This document shows positions 54,565 through 64,000 of a stretch of DNA of 64,000 bases, piece after piece. Origin of the DNA: Paralithodes platypus (taxonomy: Eukaryota; Arthropoda; Malacostraca; Decapoda; Lithodidae); the NCBI GenBank assembly GCA_032716605.1, contig CM064501.1, positions 23,253,171 through 23,317,170 of the forward strand, in the 5' to 3' direction. Below the pieces are notes generated by a model. That model was given only the letters and a program-made list of their open reading frames with translations, searched no databases and was not told the origin of the DNA. The stretch's first letter is position 1. Every line of letters begins with the position of its first letter. The translations under genes and the position numbers were made by a program.

Positions 54565-55327
54565 AATACTTTGGCATGGACGAAGTGGGCCAGAGAGAAC
54601 ACCGTAAACAGTAAAATGAGGTCGAGCTGTTGCCAGTGGAGGATGCGCGTAGCCTGGAAACTAATGATGCTATTGAAATTCCCATAAACAATGCTGCCTC
54701 AATAATCCACGATGGCCGTACCAGTAAACCAACACATGAAGAAAGAATAGGTCAACCTGAGAGATGCACTGATTGTGAGACTGTCCGTTTCGCTGCCTAC
54801 GAAGAACTCAGGAGTTTACGAATTTACAATCAGTGCCTACGAGGGAAGCACAACCGGCGTCGAATATGGTAGAGTAGCACGACACAAAACAGGGGCCAAA
54901 GACCCCTGCACCTTCTACTTAGGCAATACAGAGGCAGCTGCTCTTGAAGCGTACATGAAATATTATCGCCCAGTAGTTGCCACATGGGTAAGGCCAAAAT
55001 GTAATATGTTTGTGAATCGGGAGGGCAACAACACCGACGGCCAATGTTGCTCTCACCTCTCAGTAGAAAATGTAGAGAAAATTATTGCCAAGATGGGACT
55101 GAGGGCAGGCATTGTTGGGGAGTGGGCAGCCGGAAGCTACAACATGAACAGATCACAGCTGCCCCCAGAGTTGAGGATATACACCTGCCCACAGTCACCC
55201 CATTGCAACCTTGTCCTGCCACAGCCTGCTAACATCCAGAAAAAAACTACGACTTCACCAATCACAGGACTACTGAAGAACGAGTTGTAAACATTCGAAA
55301 GGATCTACGTTGTGATGCAGCATCAGG
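54565..55327 (+). pseudogene. YR exon Z3 (copy d): tyrosine recombinase domain
   Basis: Acceptor TTTTTCTTCCACAG, donor GTAGGTG. Shares the early stop (CAG TAA AAT, about 54612) with 29912-30674. Carries ARHKTGAKDPC, YYRPVVATW, NTDGQCCSHLSVENVEKIIA; frameshifts near 54790 and at the box II region. Confidence 0.8.
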
Positions 55328-55410
55328 GTAGGTGTTTGATGAGGCATACAAGAAAGTTACAATTTTATTATTTTTATTTGGCAAAATGTACAAATCTATA
55401 TATGTCTATT

Positions 55411-55575
55411 GCCTGATGCCGCAATCCCCGAAGGGGTGGCCACCCACGAACTGCCCCCACGCACCTCTATCCCCAGTCAGTCGGCGCCCCTCCTCCCAAC
55501 CAGCACCGCCTTCGTTAATAACTTCCTCCCTCCATCCTTCCACCTAGCTCTCGTACACCCTCTTAGTCATTCTCT
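55411..55575 (-). mobile_element. LINE-A 3' terminal fragment
   Basis: Same piece and junction as 30756-30925. Confidence 0.8.
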
Positions 55576-56133
55576 CGGTTTCTGACATCAATTGCGACAA
55601 CGAAGCTGAACATTAACGGCATCGGGACTGGCTATAGATATAGAGCCTACCCACATTGTCGCTCCGTCGCCACCCACGCCAACCCAGTGGTGCCGGCGCC
55701 AGACACGGATGCCCCCACACCTCCTCATGCTAGCACTTTCGTCTTCACCACGTACCACCAGGAGTACTTTGGCGTCATTACGACGTGACTTCTCTTTTAG
55801 GGGCAGGGAGGAGCGACAGGAAAGGCAGGCAGTCACGGCTGCCATTCAACTCTTCACCCACCCAAAGAAGGCAGGACTACCACGGCAACGTAGAAGGCCT
55901 CCCTCCAATTACGACAGTACCGACGATGAAGAGAGTGTGGATGACCTGCCACCCTCCACACCTGCGCGTATCGGTGGACCGCACGCACCTGCCCGACCTG
56001 TCACATCTTCCGCACCTGCCACACCTGCCGCAACTCTCAGGGGCACTACCCGCACCTGACGAAGCTGCAAGAAGTTTTGTGTGTGTGGTCATCACCAGCT
56101 CAAGACCTGCATGGGTATGCAACTTCCTTGAAG
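55576..56133 (+). pseudogene. E1 exon copy e, 5' truncated
   Basis: E1 from the CDNEAEH region with frameshifts near 55612, 55690, 55738 and 56050. Donor GTAAGAAAC at 56134. Confidence 0.75.
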
Positions 56134-56246
56134 GTAAGAAACTACATATTTTGTATTCTTTTGTATTGGGTTGCTAAGTATCAACATAAATTAATATTAC
56201 AAAATAAGGGTCATAATTGTCAACAAAATCTCATTGAAAAGTCGGC

Positions 56247-56876
56247 CCTCTAACTCCCATTCATTATCACTTACCGGAACTGTATCATCTGCAACAGCAG
56301 TATAGGTAGCTTCCACTCAATTCCCTCCCTTGACATTATTTCTTTCAAGACTCCATCCATATATACAGTAAACAATCACGGTGCCATCACACACCCCTGT
56401 TTCAAACCAACATTCAGGTCAAAGAACTCGCTTCTGCTCACTCTCCACACGTACTGGCCGCCTTTGCACCCTCGTACATGCTCTTTTCACTGCTTTCAGC
56501 CACTTGCCATCTACTCCGTATATGCTAAGTACTTTCCACAAAACCTTCTCTATCCACTCTGTCATAGGCCTTCTCCAAGTCCATAAAGGCAACATACACC
56601 TTTTTGTTTCTTCTTCGCCAGATATTTCTTCCACTACACAATTCAGGGTAAAAATCTGATCTACACATCTTCCTCCCTTCCGAAAACCGCCCTGCTCGTC
56701 GCCTATTTATCCGTTTCTGACACTCACTCTCTCAATCACTACCCTACTGTATACCTTCCCTACTACGCTTAGAAGACATATTCCTCGGCGGTACTTTGCC
56801 CTTATATAGGGGGACTGTTATGCCACTCTTCCTGTCATTGGGTGCACTCCCCTTCTCCCATGGTAGTTTGCACAAA
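56247..56876 (-). pseudogene. LINE-A reverse transcriptase fragment
   Basis: Copy of 31592-32217, with the same two junctions and additional single-base indels. Confidence 0.85.
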
Positions 56877-59800
56877 ACTTAAATTTACATGTTGTTCACG
56901 GTCAGGCGCAAAAGGTATTTACAGTCCTAGATGATAATAGATCGATTTTTGTTGTATTTAGTGATATCAAGTCTGAGGAAAAACGAACGAACAGCCTCGG
57001 ATGCGGACGGAACCAACGTTGACGAACCACGACCGACTAAGGACATGCCTTCGGACATTCTGAGAATGGCTACGTGGAATGTTAGTGGCATGAATGATGG
57101 CACAAAAGAGAGAGAGGTTCTGGAAGTGTTAGTGAATGCCAGGCTGGATGTATGTGGAATGACAGACCAAATGGAAAGGTTCAGATGTGAGAGAGTGGGA
57201 GTGTGGAATGGGTGTGTTTGCTGGAGTGAGTGAAGGAACAGCGAGAAGGTGCATGTTTGTTTGTAAGTAGAAATGGAAGGAATGTGTAAGAGAGTATGGG
57301 TCTGTGGGTTCAAGGATTGTGTGGTGAGAATGAAAGTAGGATACAAACTTGATTGTATGCGTGTATGCCCCGACAGAGGATATACTTGAAAGAAAGAAAG
57401 AGGAGTTCTGATGAATGTGGAGGCGTGCCTGGAGAAGTTTGACAAGAACGAAAGAATATTTCTGATTGGGGATATGAATGGTAAGGTGGGTGATAGGAAA
57501 GTGAGTGGTGGGAGGGTGGGGGGTACCATCAGAGGTGAATGGGAATGGTAGTGCACTTGTGGACGTATGTGTGTGGAGGAGGCTGTGGATAGCCAACACC
57601 TTCTTCCGACACAATGATCCACAGGTACACTGGAAACGGATTGTTGACGATGAGGATAAGACAGTGGTGGAACGAAAGTCATTAATTGATTATGTATGTG
57701 TGGATGAACGAATGAAATCTGTGATGGATGCTAGGGTGTATAGGGGTATTGGAGGGGGTCCTGTCTGATCATTATGTATGGTAGCTAAGTTAGGAACAAA
57801 AGAAGTGGGTGAGGAGAGCGGGAGGGAGGCGAGAGGAGGGTGAATGGTGAGAGGGTGGAGAGGTTGCAGGAGGAGGAAATGAGGAGTACAGGAGAGCATG
57901 GAAAGACTACTAGGGGGTTCGACCTGGAAGTTATGGGAAGTGGAGGAGATGAGCAGGTGTTTAAGGATGATATCTGTGCAGCATGTGAGAGGTGTGTGGA
58001 GTGAGGAGAAGGGAGGGGAGTGAAAGGTACAGCATGGTGGACAGAAGAGGTAAGAATAGCTGTGGAAGAAAAGAAGAAAGCATATAGAGAGTGGTTGGGT
58101 AGTATAATGAAGATTCCGAAGACAGAAACGAGCGAGGTACGTGAGAGTAAGAGGGTGGTGAAGAGAGTAGTGAAGGAAAGTAAGAGAAGAGTTTAGGAAT
58201 TTGGAAGGAATCTGAGTGTAAAATGGAGGAGAGTAAGAAACTGTCAAGAAGTCAAGAAAGTTAGGGAAGGTAGCAAGGGAAACAGTAAGGGTGTGAAAGA
58301 TAGAATGGAGAATGCTAGCCAGAAGCAAGAGAGAGTCGAAAGATGGAGGAGTACTTCAGTGAGTTGCTAAGAAAGGAATGAAGAGCCAGCAAAACATAGC
58401 TGGATATGGTATGGGAGGGAGAAGAAGAGAAGTAGTGGAGGAGGTGGGGATCAGGAGGTCAGAAGTGTGGGAAGCCATGAAAGAGTGAAGTTGGGAAAGC
58501 ACCAGGAACATGAGTGTGTGGGGAAATGTTGAGGTATGGTTTTGAGATAGTGATAGAATGGAAAATGTGCAAACTAGCATGGGAGAAGGGGAGTGCACCC
58601 GATGACTGGAAGACTGGCATAATAGTCCCCCTATATAAGGGCAAAGGGGAAAGAAGTGTGTGGTAACCACCGAGGAATATGTCTTCTAAGCGTAGTAGGG
58701 AGGTATACAGTAGGGTAGTGATTGAGAGAGTGAGAGTGAGAACGACATGGATAGGCGACGAGCAGGGAGGTTTTAGGAAGGGAAGAGGATGTGTAATATT
58801 TTTACCCTGAATTGTGTTGTGGAGAAGTATCTGGAGAAGAAACAAAAGGTGTATGTTGCCTTTATGGACTTGGAGAAGGCCTATGACAGAGTGGATAGAG
58901 AAGGTTGTGGAAAGTACTTAGAATATACGGAGTAGAGGGCAAGTTGCTGAAAGCAGTGAGAGCATGTATGAGGGTGCAAAGGCGGCAGTACATGTGGAGA
59001 GTGAGCAGAGCGAGTTCTTTGACCCTGAATGTTTGTTTGAAACAGGGTGTGTGATGTCCCCGTGGTTGTTACTGTATATATGGATGGAGTTATGAAAGAA
59101 ATACTATCAAGAGCAGTGGATGTTGGTGTATCGCTAGAAAGGGAGGGAATGGAGTGGAAGCTACCTATACTGCTGTTTGCGGATGATACAGTTCTGATGA
59201 GTGATAATGAATGGGAGTTGCAGGGTCTGGTAAATGAGTTTTGGAACAGTGTGCGAAAAAACGGAATTTGAAGGTAATACGGGGAAGAGCAAGGTTATGG
59301 TCTTCGAAATGGGTGAAGTCACAGAGTGTGAGGTGAAGCTGAACGGTCAGGCTATGGAGATCGTCAACTCTTTTAAGTATCTGGGCAGTGTGTTGAGTAA
59401 AGATGGGACTATGGATAATGAGGTGCGGGAGCAGGTACAACAGAGGAAGAGGGTTGTAGGAACGCTAAAACCAGTCAAGAAATAGGGTGGTCAGTATGGA
59501 AGTGAAGAAGTCCTTGCATGACAGTGTGGTAATCCCGACACTGACTTACGGAAGCGAAGCATGGACGTTGGTTGAGAGACTCAGACCAAGAGTGAGAGCA
59601 GTGGAAATGAATTACTTAGAGTGCGTGCGGAGTTACATGGAGGGATAGACAGACTAATGAGGAAGTAAGAAGGAGGTGTGGTGTGGAGGTAGATGTGCTG
59701 GAAAGTGTGAAAAGGAACAACTTGAGATGGTTCGGCCATATGGAACGTATGGAAAGCGAGAGAATGACTAAGAGGGTGTACGAGAGCGAGGTGGAGGGAC

Positions 59801-61107
59801 AGAGGGGGAGAGGTAGACCGAATATGAGGTGGAAGGATGGAGTGAGGAAGTACATGAACGAAGGCGGTGCTGGTTGGGGGGAGGGGCGTCGACTGACTGG
59901 GGACAGAGGTGCATGGGGGCGGTTCGTTCGTAGCCACCCCTTCGGGGATCACGGCGTCAGGCAATAGATAGATAGATAGAAGTCTGAGATCGCTGCTCGA
60001 AAGGTCACAGATGACAGAAGTAAAATCGATATATTTCGCTCTAAATTTGATAAGGGTAGAACTCCAGCCGGTTTATTAGCTTGTGACGAGTTGCTAGAAT
60101 GCACGACTTATCAAACCTTCAAAGACGAGTTTTTGGAGAAATTTGCACGAAACTCAAGAGGTGACTTTGCTCTGATTCATGATTTTGCTAACTCAATCCA
60201 ACATATAAATAAGGGCAAATCTGTTGATACTCTATTGGCATTCACAAAGAGAATCAACTAATACGCATGTGAAAGAATTATTGGAACAAGATGTAATACA
60301 GCCATCTCTGTCTTTATGGCGTAGTCCCCTATTTTTGGTTCCTAAGAAAAATAAGGGCGAATATACTGTAGAGTTGTCGTAGATTACAGGAAACTTAATT
60401 CTCTCACAGAAACTGAACATTTTCATATGCCTGCAATCCCTGAAATCTTAAATTCGTTAGGTACTGATAATAAAGTGTTTAGTACTATGGATTTGTCGAG
60501 TGGTTTCCATCAGATTAATTTAGATGAAGATTCCCGTCAATACACCGCATTTAATTCCCCCTCTGGAACATATGAGTTCAAACGCTTACCACAGGGCCTT
60601 AAAAATTCACCGGCAGTATTTCTACGTCTCATGTCTAATAATTATATTGGCAGGATTATTAGGTGATAACGTTTATGTATATATAGACGATATCATAATT
60701 TTTTCTAAAAATATATCGGACCATGTTGAAGCACTGAGGAAAGTTTTATCTAGGCTTAACGAAGCTGGTTTAAAGATTAAACTTAGTAAATGTAACTTTT
60801 TCGAGAAGAAACTAGATTGTTTAGGACATGAACTAACCCCAGATGGTGTTAATACCACTCCAGATCTCACGAACGCTATCACAAATTTCCCAACACCCAC
60901 TAACGTAAAACAATTGCGACAATTCCTTGGTATCAGTGGTTAGTATAGGAGTTTCATTAGAAATTATGCAATCATGGTGAAACCCCTTTAGGAACTGTTA
61001 AAGAAAGGTGTGGAATTTAATTGGAGTTATGAACAAGAGCAAAGTTTTAATAAATTAAAGAATAGCTTAACCACGAGACCAACACTTGCCTTCCCCTATA
61101 CGGCCTA
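56877..61107 (+). pseudogene. Gypsy fragment (copy B), split by a LINE
   Basis: 56877-56977 and 59980-61107 together equal 32218-33436: the gag-like segment (ARKVTDDRSKIDIFRSKFDK), RT with STMDLSSGFHQINLDEDSRQ, VYVYIDDIIIFSKN and LRQFLGISG, then a stop at about 60942 (TAT to TAG). The internal deletion and frameshift are those of copy A. Confidence 0.9.
56978..59979 (+). pseudogene. LINE-A, full-length insertion
   Basis: About 3.0 kb between 9-bp duplications AAGTCTGAG (56969-56977 and 59980-59988). From 5': endonuclease start (MPSDILRMATWNVSGMNDGT), FLIGDMNGKVGDRKVSGG, KSLIDYVCVDERM; linker; RT with VYVAFMDLEKAYDRVDREG, LLFADDTVLMSDNEWELQGL (FADD box), FKYLGSVLSKDGTMDNEV; the C terminus (RWFGHMERMESERMTKRVYE); then the hairpin (CCACCCCTTCGGGG) and (ATAG)n tail. 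More than ten frameshifts make it non-functional, surprisingly many for an insertion younger than the duplication. Confidence 0.93.
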
Positions 61108-61205
61108 GCCTCCATCACATATTTCTTTATTCGTGCATCGACACATACATAATCAATCAATGACTTTCTTTCCACCACTGTCTTATCCTTCTTGAATTTG
61201 AAAAT
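61108..61205 (-). pseudogene. LINE-A endonuclease sliver
   Basis: Copy of 33437-33535. Confidence 0.65.
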
Positions 61206-61314
61206 AATTTTTGTTTTTTGTTTGTGTATTTAGGGAATTAGTGTGTACTAATAAATAAATCATGCTACAATTAACTTTATATATGCATTAAAAAAAACTT
61301 ATGTATATTTTTTT

Positions 61315-61530
61315 GCCCACACTTTTCAGGTGACAGTCAACTAATGTACCCTTGGATGATGGGACTCGGTCAGTTCCAGGACTGGATCTCGGTCATGGAT
61401 GAGCAAGGGCCTTTTTCGCCAGTTACACCAACCATCATAAAAATGTAGGATCACAATCGAATATTGAGGTGAACCAAGCAGCCCTGGAGGGGTCAATCAG
61501 TGAAGCATCGACAAGTTCCATCGTCAAGAA
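61315..61530 (+). pseudogene. YR-element Z5/Z6 remnant
   Basis: Copy of 33640-33860, with the ACACTTTTCAG acceptor and the MDEQGPFSPVTPTI region. Confidence 0.65.
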
Positions 61531-61584
61531 GAAGTTAAAAATTGATAGATCATGTATTTAAGTAACATTTAAAAAATGCAATCT

Positions 61585-62428
61585 ATCTATCTCTCTTTAG
61601 GCTGACGCCGCGATCCCCGAAGGGGTGGCCACTTCCATACTGACCACCCTATTTCTTGTTACTGCTTTCAGCGTTCCTATAACCCTCTTCCCCTGTTATA
61701 CCCTCTTCCGCACTTCTTCATCCATAGTCCCATCTTTACTCAACACACTGCCCAGATACTAAAAAGAGTTGACGATCTCCATAGCCTGACCGTTCAGCTT
61801 CACCTCACACTCTGTGACTTCACCCCTTTCGAAGACCATAACCTTGCTCTTCCCCGCAATTACCTTCAAATTCCATTCTTCGCACACTGTTCCAAACTCA
61901 TTTACCAGACCCTGCAACTCCCATTCATTATCACTCATCAGAACTGTATCATCCGCAATCAGCAGTATATTCCCTCCCTCCCTTTTCAGCGATACACCAA
62001 CATCCACTGCTCTTGATATTATTTCTTTCATGACTCCATCCATATATACAGTGAACAACCACGGGGACATCACACAGCCCTGTTTCAAACCAACATTCAG
62101 GTCAAAGAACTCGCTCTGTTCACTCTCCACACGTACTGCCGCCTTTGCACCCTCATACATGCTTTTCACTGCTTTCAGCAACTTGCCATCTACTCCGTTT
62201 AATCTAAGTACTTTCCACAAACCTTCTTTATCCACTCTGTCATAGGCCTTCTCCAAGTCCATAAAGGCAACATACACCTTTTGTTTCTTCTCCACAACAC
62301 AATTCTGGGTAAAAATCTGATCTACACATCCTCTTCCCTTCCTGAAACCTCCCTGCTCGTCGCCTATCCATTTCTCCGTTCGCACTCTCACTCTCTCAAT
62401 CACTACCCTACTGTATACCTTCCCTACT
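61585..62428 (-). pseudogene. LINE-A reverse transcriptase 3' half
   Basis: Copy of 33895-34766: GLKQGCVMSPWLFTVYMDGV, LLIADDTVLMSD, with a stop at about 61760 (TACTAAAAAG) and a short deletion near 61970. Confidence 0.88.
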
Positions 62429-64000
62429 TTTAATTTTTTAATTTTTGAAGAGACAATGAACGGAGGAAGGAAAAACACAGATAAAACAAAAAGGTTCATG
62501 TGTTTAACACCTTACGAGCGGCCTATGCGGTTTATTTATGTGTACCGCACAGCGGGGTGTTTTAGCCAGCCAAATAGGCTGTTTACGTGATCATTTTCAT
62601 GCCTAAATAAGACCCAGAACGTAAAACAAGTACCTATCCCTGAAAGGGCATAAACAGAGCTTTCGAATGACACCATAATGATCCTTGTATGATGGATAGT
62701 TTTCTTGCACCGCGAGTGCAAAAAGCAGGTAATTCGGTACTTTCAGTACATAATTGAGTATGTAGCGAGTGAGAGAGGGAGGAGGGAGCTGAGATTTGTG
62801 TCAGTAGGTTCGCCGCGGTGGTCTGGAGCAGTCATACGCTCGCTAGTCTCCTGCCACCACTTGTCTCTCTCTCTCAGCCACATTACGTGCTGAAATTGCC
62901 ACTCGAGTTATGTCGAGCGCCGCCAATAGTCCAGCTTTATTTAACTCGACTTATGTTGCTCGCCGCTAATTAAGGGTTAAAGGCATCCTCTATTCATAAA
63001 ATGTTTGTAACAACTGGATTTAAAAATGTGTAGATTGTAAGTTTGTGGAAAGCAATTCGAGGGAAGTGAATTCCAAAGAGTAGTAGTTCTAGGGATAAAT
63101 GAATTTTGATAAGCAGAAGTTCTGCATTGTGGAGGAGAAAGTGTAAATTCATGGGCGCTCTCAGCCCTAGTTCTACGGGGAAAGATGTGGAGAGGCGGCA
63201 CAATTGAAGCAAGTTCCTCGGAACAATTGCTGTGAAAATATCTGTAGAATAATGCAAGGGATGCAACATTTCTTCGTATGGATAATGTAGGAAGGTCCTG
63301 TGTGATTGCAGGTTATTGATTAATCTAATAGCTTTATTTTGAATTTGGCCAACTGCCTCAATGCAACCACTCCACTTCCACTACACAGAGGTGAACAGTA
63401 ATCCATCTGAGAACGCACCTGACTTTTATATATTACGGCCAAACTGCTCGTCAGTGAAGAATTCTCGAACTCTGTACAGGAGTCCCAGTTTTTTAGAGGC
63501 ATTCTTAGCAATGCTTCTAACATAATGTGTCCACCTCAAGTTAGTATTTAATGTTAACCGAGAATGTCAATACTAGGGGAAGTGGGAATATTTACATCAT
63601 TAAAAAATATGGGAGTCAGTGAGATTCTGTCGGTTAGAAAATTGAATGTACTTGGTTTTCTGTGCATTAAAGGAAACTAGATTCTTTTGTCCCCATTCAT
63701 TAATTCTAGAAAGGTCCTGGTTCAGAGAAATTGCAGTGTTTATTTTTGAATTTATAAGATCGGGTTGGGTGAAAGAATTGGTAAATGTGAAGGAACTGTG
63801 GAGTGTTGAGTCATCTGCGTAGGAATGTATTGGATTTGAGTGGTAGATATGAGATCATTGATGTGAATGAGGAACAGAGTTGGGGCCAAAACTGATCCCT
63901 GGGGAACACCAGCATGTATTGAGTGAAATTGAGAATAAAGGCCATCTACCATTACACGTATATTTCTGTTATGAAGATAAGAAGAAATTAGTGGAACTAA
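62429..64000 (-). pseudogene. LINE-B 3' part (copy B), cut by window end
   Basis: Copy of 34767-35880 in the same position within LINE-A. RT C terminus (PPLHIFPRRTRAESAHEFTL), thumb region and palm (HAGVPQGSVLAPTLFLIHIN), with a deletion in the YADD region (about 63835). Interrupted by the MITE at 62504-62980. Confidence 0.85.
62504..62980. mobile_element. piggyBac-like MITE, second copy
   Basis: TTAA at 62504-62507 and 62977-62980 around 469 bp; inverted relative to 8873-9350 and closely similar along its whole length. The empty site is visible at about 34840-34850 (GTGTCTAAAGGCATCC). Confidence 0.92.

Larger units (their letters stand above)
54475..64000. repeat. Segmental duplication, copy B
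   Basis: Collinear with 29820-35880 apart from insertions at 56978-59979 (LINE-A) and 62504-62980 (MITE). Continues past the window end. Confidence 0.9.

Overview
This is a eukaryotic, almost certainly arthropod, window. I infer a decapod crustacean such as a crab, but no host gene confirms it. Introns have canonical GT-AG junctions. Microsatellites are abundant, and nearly all recognisable coding sequence belongs to mobile elements. I found no convincing single-copy host gene, rRNA, true tRNA gene or CRISPR array. One assembly gap of 100 N lies at 52553-52652.

Layout. 1-6.9 kb: microsatellites, 32-, 52- and 100-bp tandem repeats and foldback-type dispersed repeats. The 100-bp unit carries a hAT-like terminus. 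Much of this block recurs at 15.2-17.9 kb. 6.9-12.7 kb: a LINE fragment, then the best copy of an intron-rich tyrosine-recombinase (YR) element with exons for two C2H2 fingers, a core-binding-like segment, a YR catalytic domain and a duplicated exon pair, followed by a long last exon. A TTAA-flanked MITE interrupts it. 18.0-21.7 kb: rearranged partial copies, including a tandem exon duplication and a tRNA-derived SINE insertion. 21.7-31.5 kb: repeated modules pairing an acidic/proline-rich exon (E1) with a YR catalytic exon, mixed with LINE-A fragments and a Helitron-like element. 31.5-39.6 kb: LINE-A, a Gypsy fragment, more LINE-A, and a nested jockey/CR1-like LINE-B. 39.6-44.6 kb: an AT-rich interval bracketed by 55-bp direct repeats, holding a retroviral-type protease ORF and a deleted Helitron copy. 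44.6-48.0 kb: foldback elements carrying an expandable 35-bp satellite, plus a reverse-strand Helitron helicase. 48.0-51.0 kb: the 3' end of a third LINE (LINE-C) fused to a broken transposase-like gene that ends in the 35-bp satellite. 52.6-64 kb: a second Helitron, then a duplicate of about 6 kb of the 29.8-35.9 kb region, later invaded by a full-length LINE-A (with a target-site duplication) and a second copy of the TTAA MITE.

How the parts relate. The window is a nested record of transposition. Because the 29.8-36 kb and 54.5-64 kb regions are paralogous, each supplies empty-site evidence for insertions in the other. The least familiar component is the intron-rich YR element with C2H2 fingers. 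It looks Crypton-like in its recombinase, but it has many introns and modular exons that have been duplicated and recombined repeatedly. No copy here is intact.
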